A stretch of 64,000 nt of DNA, taken from assembly GCF_004362525.1 (NCBI RefSeq), contig NZ_SNXS01000017.1, forward strand, positions 1 to 64,000, in the 5' to 3' direction. The translations under genes and the position numbers were made by a program. The notes below the pieces were generated by a model. That model searched no databases. It had not been told where the DNA came from and was given only the letters and a program-made list of their open reading frames with translations. Source of the DNA: Roseateles toxinivorans. GTDB taxonomy: Bacteria > Pseudomonadota > Gammaproteobacteria > Burkholderiales > Burkholderiaceae_C. Shown piece after piece: positions 1 to 7,510 of the stretch (the first letter of the stretch is position 1; every line of letters starts with the position of its first letter).

Positions 1-249
1 CCCCAGTCCAAGACTTGCTTGCTTCATGACCTGAATCGTCGCAGCCATTCAAGCTTCGCGGTAGCTGATTTGCCCGGGGGTTGTGCAGACCCTCCTTAGG
101 CTGCGGATTCTAGAAGTGATGGCGGCAGCGGTGAGTGCCGGCGCGGAGGCCTTAATCAGCCCTTCATCTTTGGCGGCAGGCTGCTTCATCGGTGCTTCAT
201 GCGGGACGCCTGACACTGCACCCCATCTTCAACCCGACCCGGATTCCCG
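1..249. other. left-edge intergenic region
   Basis: No complete gene is supported here. On the minus strand an ATG at 48 (and another in frame at 27) opens a frame that runs off the left edge, beginning MAATIQVMKQ. It could be the N-terminus of a neighbouring gene, but about 16 residues are too few to identify it and no strong ribosome binding site precedes it. The plus strand presumably carries the promoter of the downstream porin gene, but I cannot point to a convincing -35/-10 pair. Confidence 0.3.
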
Positions 250-1056
250 ATGTTTTCGCTTCACACCCTTTGCGCCCCACCGTTGTTGCTGGGCCTCCTC
301 TGCACAGCTGCTGCCCAGCAGGCGCCGACGACGCCCGGCACCCCGGACAAGAGCTCGGCCTGGACGCTGCGCGGCGGCGTCGGCGCTGCAGTGGCGCCGA
401 AGTTCCCGGGCAGCAACAGAGGCCAGCTGGGCCTGCTGCCGGTGTTCGAGGCGCGCTACCGCGAGCAATTCATCATCAGCACCCTGCGTGGCATTGGTTA
501 CGAGGCCAAGCTCAATGAGCAGCTGAGCGTCAGCGCCGCGCTGGCGCCCGACATGGAGCGTCGCCGCGCCAAGGACGACAAGCGCTTGACCGGCCTGGGC
601 GATGTCAAGTGGGCCCCGGCGCTGCGCCTGGGTGCCGAGCTGAATGCCGGGCCGCTGCTGCTGAGCGCCGGCACCAGCACCCGTCTGGGCAAAAGCAAGG
701 AACTGGGCGGGCGTGGCACCCGTGTGGAGTTCGATGCCGGCTATGCGCTGCGGCCTATGCCCGGCGTGGGCCTGATTGTGGGCGCCTCGGCCCAGCTGAT
801 GGACGGCAAGCTGGCGAGCGCCCTGTTCGGCGTGACACCGGCCCAGGCCGCGGCCTCCGGTCTGGCGGTTCATCGGGCCGATGCGGGCCTGACGAGCTTG
901 GGTCTGTTTGCCAAGGCCCACTATCGGATTGACAGCGACTGGAGCCTGCAGGCCAAGCTGGAGCTGGCCAGCCTGCGCGGTGCCGCGGCCAGCAGCCCGG
1001 TCGTGAAGAAGAAGCTGCAGCCCGGCCTGGCGTTGATGGTGAGCCGAGCGTTCTGA
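250..1056 (+). CDS. MipA/OmpV family outer membrane protein
   Basis: A 268-aa protein with an N-terminal Sec signal peptide (about residues 1-22, cleavage after AAAQ). The mature part is a beta-barrel-like run of alternating strands ending in aromatic Phe, as expected for an outer membrane porin. The layout (GGVGAAVAPKFPGS at the mature N-terminus, 'LRGIGYEA' strand, length near 260 aa) matches the MipA/OmpV family, which includes an MltA-interacting scaffold protein and osmotically regulated porins. Which of these roles applies cannot be told from sequence. It stands alone, about 40 bases upstream of the ybaK-like gene. Confidence 0.85.
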   Translation: MFSLHTLCAPPLLLGLLCTAAAQQAPTTPGTPDKSSAWTLRGGVGAAVAPKFPGSNRGQLGLLPVFEARYREQFIISTLRGIGYEAKLNEQLSVSAALAPDMERRRAKDDKRLTGLGDVKWAPALRLGAELNAGPLLLSAGTSTRLGKSKELGGRGTRVEFDAGYALRPMPGVGLIVGASAQLMDGKLASALFGVTPAQAAASGLAVHRADAGLTSLGLFAKAHYRIDSDWSLQAKLELASLRGAAASSPVVKKKLQPGLALMVSRAF

Positions 1057-1094
1057 CGAAACGGGGCGGCCGGGCTTTGCCCGACAATAGGCGC

Positions 1095-1607
1095 ATGAGT
1101 GAAGCAGCAGACAACAACGCCCTGCGCCCGGAGGGCTTTCGCCGCGTCGCTGATGTGCTGGCCGGCCAGCAACATCCGCACGCCCCGCTGTGGCTGGAGG
1201 TCTCGGCGCGCACCGCTCAGGAAGCCGCCGACGCTCTGGGCGTCAGCCTGGGCCAGATCGCCAAGAGCGTGGTGTTCCGGCGCAAGAGCGACGAGGCCGC
1301 CGTGCTGGTCATCACCTCGGGTGACAAGCGCGTCGATGAGAAGAAGCTGGTGCCGCATACCGGTCCGCTGGGCCGGGCCGATGCCGACTATGTGAAGTCG
1401 CGCACCGGCTTCTCGATCGGCGGCGTGTCGCCGATCGGACATGCCAGTGCCGATGGCAGCAAGCCGCTGCTCTATATCGACCAGGAGCTGTTCCGCTTCG
1501 ACCAGGTCTGGGCCGCGGCCGGCCATCCGAATGGCGTGTTCAAGCTCAGCCCGCAGGAGCTGGAGCGCCTGACCGGCGCGCCGGTCATCGACGTGGTGCA
1601 GCTCTGA
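1095..1607 (+). CDS. YbaK/EbsC-type aminoacyl-tRNA deacylase
   Basis: A 170-aa YbaK/EbsC (ProX-like) domain protein. This family hydrolyses mischarged aminoacyl-tRNAs in trans, for example Cys-tRNA(Pro) or Ala-tRNA(Pro). The family signature is visible as 'QIAKSVVFR' near residue 55, the Gly-rich 'GFSIGGVSPIGH' near 110 and 'AGHPNGVFKLSP' near 145. The ATG at 1095 is preferred over an in-frame TTG at 1077 because it begins the conserved domain spacing. Its stop overlaps the start of the DUF1289 gene (TGATG), so it heads a three-gene operon. The exact tRNA substrate is not predictable. Confidence 0.85.
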   Translation: MSEAADNNALRPEGFRRVADVLAGQQHPHAPLWLEVSARTAQEAADALGVSLGQIAKSVVFRRKSDEAAVLVITSGDKRVDEKKLVPHTGPLGRADADYVKSRTGFSIGGVSPIGHASADGSKPLLYIDQELFRFDQVWAAAGHPNGVFKLSPQELERLTGAPVIDVVQL

Positions 1608-1855
1608 TGAGTGCCTTGTCTACGCCTAAGCCGGTCAGCGCCGTGCCCTCGCCCTGCACCAATGTCTGCCGCATGCACGCGCCCACCGGCTGGTGCGAGG
1701 GCTGTGCACGCACGATCCCCGAAATAGCGGCCTGGTCCAAGCTCGACGATCAGGCCAAGCGGGCCGTGCTGGCCCTGCTGCCGCCGCGGCGTGAGCTGTT
1801 GGTCGAGCAGCATGGCGTTTTCAGTGCCGCCGAGCCGGCGAGCAACGCGCCCTGA
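1607..1855 (+). CDS. DUF1289 domain protein
   Basis: An 82-aa protein with the DUF1289 pattern: four cysteines in 'SPCTNVCRMHAPTGWCEGC' (residues about 17-35), followed by 'RTIPEIAAWSKLDDQAKRAVLALLPPRR'-type helices. The Cys arrangement suggests a small metal- or Fe-S-binding module; no biochemical role is established for the family. It starts on the stop codon of the YbaK gene and ends 11 bases before the isomerase gene, so all three are probably co-transcribed and translationally coupled. Confidence 0.85.
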   Translation: MSALSTPKPVSAVPSPCTNVCRMHAPTGWCEGCARTIPEIAAWSKLDDQAKRAVLALLPPRRELLVEQHGVFSAAEPASNAP

Positions 1856-1866
1856 GGCGGCCACGC

Positions 1867-2499
1867 ATGAAGTCCATCACCTTCTACTTCGACGTGATCT
1901 CGCCGTATGCGGCACTGGCCTTCGAGCGCCTGCCTGAGGCGCTCGAAGGCCTGAACGTGGTGGTGGACTACCGGCCTATCCTGTTTGCCGGCCTGCTCAA
2001 GGCCTGGGGCCAGAAGGGCCCGGCCGAGATGGAACCCAAACGCCAGTGGACCTTTCGCCAGGTCGCCTGGTCGGCCCACCGGCTGGGTATCGAGTTGCAG
2101 ACGCCTGCCGAGCATCCGTTCAATCCGCTGGCCCTGCAACGTCTGGCCTGGGCCTGCGGGCCCAATCGCAGGGTGGTGGAAAAGCTGTTCCACCACGTCT
2201 GGCACGGCGGCCTGGATGCGAATCACCCCGGCCGCCTGGAGCGTCTGCAGCAAGAACTGGCCCCCGCCTGCGACCCTGCCGATGATGAGGTCAAGCAGAC
2301 GCTGCGCCAGGCCACCGAGGATGCGATCGCCCGGGGGGTGTTCGGCGTGCCCACCTTGGAGGTCGATGGTCGCCTGTTCTGGGGCCTTGACTCGCTGGAC
2401 ATGGCGGCGGCCTATCTGCGTGGCGACTCATGGTTCCGGGGTGATGCCTGGGATGAAGCCGGACGGCCACGCGCCGGGGTGGTGCGGCGCGAGAGGTGA
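1867..2499 (+). CDS. 2-hydroxychromene-2-carboxylate isomerase family (DsbA/kappa-GST fold)
   Basis: A 210-aa protein of the HCCA isomerase/kappa-class GST family, a thioredoxin-fold group with a helical insertion. 'FYFDVISPYA' at residues 5-14 holds the Ser that replaces the DsbA active-site Cys and binds glutathione. 'GVFGVPTLEVDGRLFWG' near residue 155 is the cis-Pro loop. Family members isomerise hydroxychromene carboxylates in naphthalene degradation, but no aromatic degradation genes lie nearby, so a general glutathione-dependent isomerase or oxidoreductase role is as likely. It is the last gene of the operon with ybaK and DUF1289. Confidence 0.85.
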   Translation: MKSITFYFDVISPYAALAFERLPEALEGLNVVVDYRPILFAGLLKAWGQKGPAEMEPKRQWTFRQVAWSAHRLGIELQTPAEHPFNPLALQRLAWACGPNRRVVEKLFHHVWHGGLDANHPGRLERLQQELAPACDPADDEVKQTLRQATEDAIARGVFGVPTLEVDGRLFWGLDSLDMAAAYLRGDSWFRGDAWDEAGRPRAGVVRRER

Positions 2500-2737
2500 G
2501 CTGCTCTGGGGCCTGTCCACCAGGGCCAGGTCTTGCTTGTCAGTCTCGGGACAGATTCGCTCAGTGCTTACCCGCGCACCGGGCGCACTCTCACGATGAG
2601 AAACAAAAGCCAAGGGTTGCCCCGGGGTTTGTCAGTTTCGCATCAGTTCCACGTCAGACAGGGGTCAGAGCCGGCTCCCATAGTCCGGTCCAAGGGCCAC
2701 CGGGCGGTGGCTCCTCAAGCAATAGGAGACACCCACC
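2500..2737. other. intergenic region upstream of the MHS transporter
   Basis: These 238 bases between the isomerase and the transporter gene hold no gene I can support. A strong Shine-Dalgarno, TAGGAGA at 2723-2729, stands about 8 bases before the transporter ATG. The rest should contain the transporter promoter, but I see no clear sigma-70 pair and no riboswitch. Confidence 0.4.
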
Positions 2738-4423
2738 ATGGCCACTGCAAGCGCAGTCTCCACCAGCACGGGCATGACGGCGACGGAAAAGAAGGTCATC
2801 TTCGCTTCCTCGCTCGGCACCGTGTTCGAGTGGTACGACTTTTATCTCTACGGTTCGCTGGCGCCCATCATCGCCAAGCAGTTTTTCTCAGGGCTCGACC
2901 CGCAGGCGGCCTTCATTGCCTCGCTGCTGGCTTTTGCCGCAGGCTTCATCGTGCGCCCCTTCGGTGCGCTGGTGTTCGGCCGTCTGGGCGACATGATCGG
3001 CCGCAAGTACACCTTCCTGGTGACGATCCTGATCATGGGCCTGTCGACCTTCATTGTCGGTGTGCTGCCCAGCTACGCGGCGATCGGTGCCGCGGCGCCG
3101 GTGATACTGATAGGCCTGCGCATGCTGCAGGGCCTGGCACTGGGCGGTGAGTACGGGGGCGCAGCGACCTACGTGGCCGAGCATTCGCCGCAGGGCAAGC
3201 GGGGGGCCTACACCTCCTGGATCCAGACCACGGCAACGCTGGGTCTGTTCCTGTCGCTGATGGTCATCCTGGGTACCCGCACCGCGATGGGCGAGGCTGC
3301 GTTCGCCGACTGGGGCTGGCGCGTGCCGTTCCTGGTCTCCATCCTGCTGCTGGGCATCAGCGTCTGGATTCGTTTGAGCATGAACGAGTCGCCGGCCTTC
3401 CAGAAGATGAAGTCCGAGGGCAAGACCTCCAAGGCACCGTTGTCCGAGTCCTTCGGCCAGTGGAAGAACCTGAAGATCGTGCTGCTGGCTCTGTTCGGCC
3501 TGGTCGCCGGTCAGGGCGTGGTCTGGTATTCGGGCCAGTTCTATGCGCTGTTCTTCATGACCAGCGTGTTGAAGGTGGACTCGGCCACGGCCAACATCCT
3601 GGTGGCTGCGTCGCTGATCATCGGCACGCCATTCTTCGTGATCTTCGGCACCCTGTCTGACAAGATCGGCCGCAAGCCCATCATCATGGCCGGCCTGCTG
3701 CTCGCCTGCCTGACCTACTTCCCGCTGTTCAAGGCGCTGACCGCTGCGGCCAACCCGGATCTGGCCAAGGCGCAAGCCAGTGCTCAGATCGTGGTGACCG
3801 TCGATCAGAGCACCTGCTCCTTCCAGGGCAGCCCGATTGCACGCGAAGTGGACTTCACCAGCTCCTGCGACATCGCCAAGCGCGCGCTGGCGCAGAACTC
3901 GGCCAGCTATGAGACAGTGGCCGGCCCGGCAGGCACCATCACGTCGATCAAGATCGGCGAGAAGGTCATCAACTCGCTGAACGCCACCGTGGCGGCTGGC
4001 GGCCACAAGTTCGACGAAGAGAGCGGCAAGAAGGTCGCCGCCTTCAAGAAGGACTTGGTCGACTCGCTGAAGGCCGCCGGCTACCCGCCCAAGGCTGACC
4101 CGGAGAAGATCAACAAGCCGCTGGTGATCGCGATCCTGACGATTCTGGTGATCTACGTCACCATGGTCTACGGCCCGATCGCCGCCATGCTGGTGGAACT
4201 GTTCCCGACTCGCATCCGCTACACCTCGATGAGCCTGCCGTACCACATCGGCAACGGCTGGTTCGGTGGCATGCTGCCCTCGATCACCTTCGCGATGGTG
4301 GCGCAGAACGGCAACATCTATCATGGCCTGTGGTACCCGATCACGATCGCTGCGATGAGCTTTGTCATCGGCATGCTGTTCGTGCGCGAAACCAAGGACG
4401 TGGACATCTACGCCAAGGACTGA
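2738..4423 (+). CDS. MHS-family MFS transporter with large loop insertion
   Basis: A 561-aa major facilitator of the metabolite:H+ symporter (MHS) type, the family of ProP, ShiA and KgtP, which take up organic acids or compatible solutes. 'GTVFEWYDFYLYGSLAP' at residues 28-44 is the MHS signature in TM1. 'GRLGDMIGRK' after TM2 and 'GTLSDKIGRK' after TM8 are the two MFS loop motifs. Typical members are 430-450 aa; this one has about 125 extra residues (about 333-457) inserted before the ninth membrane segment, hydrophilic and containing two cysteines. TM segments resume at 'LVIAILTILVIYVTMVYGP'. The gene stands alone with its own terminator. The substrate is unknown. Confidence 0.88.
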   Translation: MATASAVSTSTGMTATEKKVIFASSLGTVFEWYDFYLYGSLAPIIAKQFFSGLDPQAAFIASLLAFAAGFIVRPFGALVFGRLGDMIGRKYTFLVTILIMGLSTFIVGVLPSYAAIGAAAPVILIGLRMLQGLALGGEYGGAATYVAEHSPQGKRGAYTSWIQTTATLGLFLSLMVILGTRTAMGEAAFADWGWRVPFLVSILLLGISVWIRLSMNESPAFQKMKSEGKTSKAPLSESFGQWKNLKIVLLALFGLVAGQGVVWYSGQFYALFFMTSVLKVDSATANILVAASLIIGTPFFVIFGTLSDKIGRKPIIMAGLLLACLTYFPLFKALTAAANPDLAKAQASAQIVVTVDQSTCSFQGSPIAREVDFTSSCDIAKRALAQNSASYETVAGPAGTITSIKIGEKVINSLNATVAAGGHKFDEESGKKVAAFKKDLVDSLKAAGYPPKADPEKINKPLVIAILTILVIYVTMVYGPIAAMLVELFPTRIRYTSMSLPYHIGNGWFGGMLPSITFAMVAQNGNIYHGLWYPITIAAMSFVIGMLFVRETKDVDIYAKD

Positions 4424-4496
4424 TTGGGCGCAGGAAACAGTCCCTGCGGACTGTTTCTCGGCCCAATCAGGCCGGTGGGCTTGCAAGCCCGCCGGC
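4421..4496 (+). repeat. two consecutive long hairpins after the MHS transporter
   Basis: The first hairpin pairs TGATTGGGC (4421-4429, including the stop codon) with GCCCAATCA (4461-4469). Inside it GAAACAGTCC (4434-4443) pairs with GGACTGTTTC (4448-4457). The second, 4471-4496, is a near-perfect palindrome GCCGG-T-GGGCTTGCAAGCCC-G-CCGGC. Both can form in RNA just past the coding region, ahead of the intrinsic terminator. They may protect the mRNA 3' end; that role is inference. Confidence 0.8.
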
Positions 4497-4512
4497 TGAG
4501 GCTGGAAGTATG

Positions 4513-4537
4513 AAAGGCTGCCTCGGCAGCCTTTTTT
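4513..4537 (+). terminator. rho-independent terminator of the MHS transporter gene
   Basis: AAAGGCTGC, a CTCG loop and GCAGCCTTT form a 9-bp perfect stem, followed by a run of T (4532-4537). This is a textbook intrinsic terminator about 90 bases past the transporter stop codon. Confidence 0.9.
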
Positions 4538-4637
4538 CGTTTCCGAAGCTCTCTTGCAAGCCACGCGCAAGCCCAATCCCGACAATCAGCGGTGAGCGGG
4601 CCGACTCGGCTTTGCCATCTATTCAGGAGATCGGATC

Positions 4638-4802
4638 ATGTGGAAAATTGCTTTGGCCTTTGCCGTTTTTGCTGCACTGGCCTTGTTCATCCTGTCCAAG
4701 GGCGGTGATGTGGACATGGGCGGCGAGAAGCACGGCATCGAGGTCAGCCATGAGGCGGCAGCCTCGGCCCCGGCAGCGGTGGCGTCGGCCGCTTCTCAAT
4801 GA
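4638..4802 (+). CDS. small membrane-anchored protein (54 aa)
   Basis: A 54-aa ORF, MWKIALAFAVFAALALFILS..., with a strong Shine-Dalgarno (AGGAG, 4625-4629) 8 bases before the ATG. The N-terminal 20 residues form one hydrophobic helix with a single Lys near the start, giving an uncleaved signal-anchor or signal peptide. The C-terminal half is polar then Ala/Ser-rich ('GGDVDMGGEKHGIEV'), probably periplasmic. It follows the transporter terminator and precedes the DUF883 trio by 160 bases. I do not recognise a family; the good RBS and clean membrane-anchor design argue that it is real. Confidence 0.6.
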   Translation: MWKIALAFAVFAALALFILSKGGDVDMGGEKHGIEVSHEAAASAPAAVASAASQ

Positions 4803-4961
4803 TCCGTGCCGGGTCTTGACGCGGAGGGGTTGCGATGGCGCACAATTGGCGAAGGGCTTGAGTTTTGTCACTCCGTGCCGACGCGGTCGGGGTTTCAATC
4901 ACCATGGTGAGTGGCAAGGCGCCGCGACCAATCCTTTTCCCCGTTGTACAAGGAGTGAACC

Positions 4962-5273
4962 ATGTCCGAAGCAAGCAAGGCCCAGAAAGAACGCCTGATG
5001 GCCGACCTCCATATGGTGGTGGCCCAGGCCGAAGAACTGCTGCGAGTCACCGCCGGTCAGACCGGTGAGGGCGTGGCCGATATGCGCGCCAAGCTGCAGG
5101 CCAAGTTGAGCAATGCCCGAGACAGCCTGAGCCATGTCCAGGAGGCCGCGATCGAGCGCGCCAAGGCCGCCGGCCACGCCGCCGATGAATATGTGCATGA
5201 CAACCCCTGGCGCGCCATCGGCGCGGCGGCGGGTGTGGGGCTGATCGTCGGCTTGCTGATAGGCCGTCGCTGA
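4962..5273 (+). CDS. DUF883 (ElaB/YqjD-like) inner-membrane protein
   Basis: A 103-aa protein of the DUF883 family. Residues 1-75 are an amphipathic, charged coiled-coil-like helix; the C-terminal 'NPWRAIGAAAGVGLIVGLLIGRR' is the family's membrane anchor, with the conserved NPW motif and terminal arginines. E. coli ElaB and YqjD are tail-anchored proteins, and YqjD binds ribosomes in stationary phase. A good RBS (AAGGAGTG) precedes the start. The stop overlaps the start of the next gene, giving the conserved yqjD-yqjE-yqjK order. Confidence 0.92.
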   Translation: MSEASKAQKERLMADLHMVVAQAEELLRVTAGQTGEGVADMRAKLQAKLSNARDSLSHVQEAAIERAKAAGHAADEYVHDNPWRAIGAAAGVGLIVGLLIGRR

Positions 5274-5662
5274 TGCCACAGTCCGCGGGCCCCGAGCCCG
5301 GCCTGCTGGCGGCGCTGCGCCGCATCAGCGCGACCTTGATCGAGATCGTGCAGCTGCGGCTGGCGCTGATAGGCAATGAGCTGGAGCAGGAGAAGCTGCG
5401 TCTGCTGCAGTCGGCGATGGGCGCCTTGCTGGCGCTGATGTTGCTCGGCGCCGGCGTGGTGACGCTGAGTCTGCTGATCGTGATGCTTGCCGGCGAGGCC
5501 TACCGGCTCTGGGCCTTGGCTGCCCTGACCCTGATCTATCTGGGCGCCGGTGGGTGGCTGTGGCACCGCTCCTGCGAGCGCCTGAAGCAGACTGGCGGTC
5601 CGTTCGCGGCCAGCTTGGCCGAGCTGGCCCGCGACCGAGATACCCTGCAGCCGCCGGGCTGA
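5273..5662 (+). CDS. phage holin family protein (YqjE-like)
   Basis: A 129-aa inner-membrane protein with two central transmembrane helices (about residues 47-72 and 78-102) flanked by charged ends. This fits the Phage_holin_3_6/YqjE family. Despite the name these are chromosomal membrane proteins, not lysis genes. It overlaps the DUF883 gene by one base and is followed 6 bases later by a YqjK-like gene; the trio is probably a stress-related membrane module. Confidence 0.85.
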   Translation: MPQSAGPEPGLLAALRRISATLIEIVQLRLALIGNELEQEKLRLLQSAMGALLALMLLGAGVVTLSLLIVMLAGEAYRLWALAALTLIYLGAGGWLWHRSCERLKQTGGPFAASLAELARDRDTLQPPG

Positions 5663-5668
5663 AGCGCC

Positions 5669-5974
5669 ATGGCCTCCGAACAAGAGCGGTTGCTCCAATT
5701 GCGCCAGATGGCCCTGCGCCTGCGCAGCGCCGAGTTACGCATTCAGTTGAGCCAGGAAGCTCAGGCCTTGCGGGCACCGCTGGCCCTGGCCGATCAGGGG
5801 CGCCAGTGGCTGCAATGGCTGCGCGCCCGGCCAGCCTGGACGCTGGGTGGCGCGGCGGGGCTGCTGGCCTTGGTGACCGGGCTCAGGCCCCGGCGCCTCC
5901 TGCGCTGGACGGGCCGGGGGCTCAAGGTCTGGCGCTGGGTGGTCCGGCTGCGCGGTTTCATGCGAGCCGGCTGA
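5669..5974 (+). CDS. YqjK-like small membrane protein
   Basis: A 101-aa basic protein. Its N-terminal half is helical ('QERLLQLRQMALRLRSAELR'), followed by a short hydrophobic segment, 'WTLGGAAGLLALVTGL' (about residues 56-71), and a strongly basic tail rich in Arg and Trp. Position directly after the yqjD- and yqjE-like genes and this topology point to the YqjK family. No function is established. It is the last gene of the trio; a convergent GST gene follows. Confidence 0.7.
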   Translation: MASEQERLLQLRQMALRLRSAELRIQLSQEAQALRAPLALADQGRQWLQWLRARPAWTLGGAAGLLALVTGLRPRRLLRWTGRGLKVWRWVVRLRGFMRAG

Positions 5975-6000
5975 GGGCGACTCGGCTGATTCAGGCTGAT

Positions 6001-6636
6001 TCAGCCTGCATGGGGCCAATGCCGGGCCCAGATTGGCGCGATCTGTGGGTGGCGCTCGACGCGCTCAAGCGTGGCCAGGAACTGCGGCCGCGCCCGCGCC
6101 AGATGCTTGCGCGTGCCCGACCATCTGGAGACCACGGCGGCCATCAGATCGAGACCCCCCGGCGCTTCGCCGCTCAGGTACGGCGCGGCGGGAAAGGTGT
6201 CGGCGAACAGATCCCAATAGCCGTGCAGCCGGGCCCTTGCGCCGCGCAGCATGCGCTCGCGAGCCGACGCGTCAATGTCGGCGCACCAGCGCTCCGGATA
6301 GTCGATCACGCCGATCGCTGCATAGCAGTTGGCGGCAATGAAGACCATGCCGCGCAGGGCCTGCGCCCTCCGTGCCGGGTCTTGCGGCAGCAGCTGTGAG
6401 TCGGGGAACTGCAGGCCCAGGTGGATCATGATGGCGGCGCTCTCGGTCAGCACCGAGCCATCGGGCAGGACCAGGGTGGGGATCTGCAGCAGCGGGTTGA
6501 CGGCCCGCAAACGGTCCAGCGCCGAATCGGGCTCCCAGCTGGAGGCACGCTCAAGCCGGCAGGGCGCCCCGGCCAGAGCCAGTGCGGCCTCTATCATCGC
6601 GGAGCCGGAGCCCGCGGATCCGAACAAGGTGTACAT
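6001..6636 (-). CDS. glutathione S-transferase family protein
   Basis: A 211-aa protein with an N-terminal thioredoxin-fold GST domain. 'YTLFGSAGSGSA' carries the N-terminal catalytic Ser region, and 'NPLLQIPTLVLPDGSVLTESAAIMIHL' carries the cis-Pro (IPT) and the glutathione-gripping E-S-A motif near residue 65. An all-helical C-terminal domain follows (residues 90-205). It probably conjugates or reduces small electrophiles with glutathione. It is a single gene on the minus strand, convergent with the YqjK-like gene. Confidence 0.85.
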   Translation of the reverse strand: MYTLFGSAGSGSAMIEAALALAGAPCRLERASSWEPDSALDRLRAVNPLLQIPTLVLPDGSVLTESAAIMIHLGLQFPDSQLLPQDPARRAQALRGMVFIAANCYAAIGVIDYPERWCADIDASARERMLRGARARLHGYWDLFADTFPAAPYLSGEAPGGLDLMAAVVSRWSGTRKHLARARPQFLATLERVERHPQIAPIWARHWPHAG

Positions 6637-6687
6637 GGCTGATGCCTCCCGTTCCAGGACACATCAGCATGCCACAGCGGAGCAGCG

Positions 6688-7287
6688 TCAGGTCTTGCTG
6701 CGGCGCACCACCAGGCCCACCCCAGCCAGGCCCAGCAGCAGCAGGGCATAGGTCTGCGGCTCGGGAATCGTCGGCACCTGCACCAGACGCCAGGTGTTGC
6801 TGCCGAAGTCCTTCATGTCGAAGTGCAAGGACAGGGTCTGGCCGGGTTGGATGACAAAGGTGTCGAAGAAAAAGTCGAGCTTGTCGACCGGTTGATTGGT
6901 ACGGTCAACATGCCAGCCGCCAACAAAGACGCCGTTGATATCCACCTTGACCGACTTCAGCCATTCGTCGAACGGCGTCGGCTGGCCGAAAGAGATGCCG
7001 TCCCCCTCGGGAGAGTCGACCCAGGCGCCGGCGGGGTTCATCGTCTGCAGCTTCACATGGAAATCGGTCCAGTGGTAGACGCTGCCGTTGAGTATGTATT
7101 TCGTGACCGACCAGTCACCGGTCATGCCCGCGACGGGCCGCGTGTAGATCGGTTCAAGCGATTGGGTGAACTCCTCGAAGGTGACCGATTGCGTCTGGGC
7201 CGCCGCCGTGCTGACGCCCAAGCTGAACACCAGACCCGCCCCGACAACAAGCGCGATTCGACCGAAGGAATGAGATATTGCATGCAT
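6688..7287 (-). CDS. PEP-CTERM sorting domain protein
   Basis: A 199-aa secreted protein. Residues 1-31 form a Sec signal peptide ending ...STAAAQ. The C-terminus 'PEPQTYALLLLGLAGVGLV' followed by VRRSKT is a full PEP-CTERM tripartite signal: the PEP motif, a transmembrane helix and an Arg-rich tail. Such proteins are processed by exosortase (EpsH/XrtA) and exported with extracellular polysaccharide. The central region (beta-rich, with WHV, FHVKLQT) is not one I recognise. A clear RBS (GGAGAAG) precedes the ATG. No exosortase gene lies in this window. Confidence 0.9.
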   Translation of the reverse strand: MHAISHSFGRIALVVGAGLVFSLGVSTAAAQTQSVTFEEFTQSLEPIYTRPVAGMTGDWSVTKYILNGSVYHWTDFHVKLQTMNPAGAWVDSPEGDGISFGQPTPFDEWLKSVKVDINGVFVGGWHVDRTNQPVDKLDFFFDTFVIQPGQTLSLHFDMKDFGSNTWRLVQVPTIPEPQTYALLLLGLAGVGLVVRRSKT

Positions 7288-7510
7288 GTTGCTTCTCCGT
7301 TGGTGGTTGCCCTCCCTCGATAGCTTTTGTTCGCATTTCGCACGAATAAGGTGCGCTTTGAAACATTAGAAGTTGCTGCTTGCGCTGCAACCCTCAAGCT
7401 AGGGGGGGCCCAGCACCCTGCTGCAACCAATGAAACAGGGTCGGCTCCGGCATGCAACGGGCTTGAATCCTGGGCCGCGCAAGCTGCAGGCTTCAACTCA
7501 GGAGCCCGTC
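7288..7510. other. divergent intergenic region, PEP-CTERM gene / globin gene
   Basis: These 223 bases separate two divergent genes and must hold both promoters. The globin side ends with an RBS, CAGGAG (7499-7504), 6 bases before its ATG. The part nearest the PEP-CTERM gene is locally richer in A+T (about 7320-7375). I see no clear operator palindrome. Confidence 0.4.

Noticed and set aside
1-48. Minus-strand N-terminus at the left edge
   Set aside because: Only about 16 codons are available and there is no strong RBS; it is mentioned as a possibility but not called as a gene.
2888-4585. Minus-strand frame of 565 codons opposite the MHS transporter
   Set aside because: Shadow of a gene with clear MFS motifs; it would also run across the terminator hairpins.
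5273-5662. Phage holin annotation as a sign of a prophage
   Set aside because: The gene sits in the standard chromosomal yqjD-yqjE-yqjK order and no other phage gene is present.
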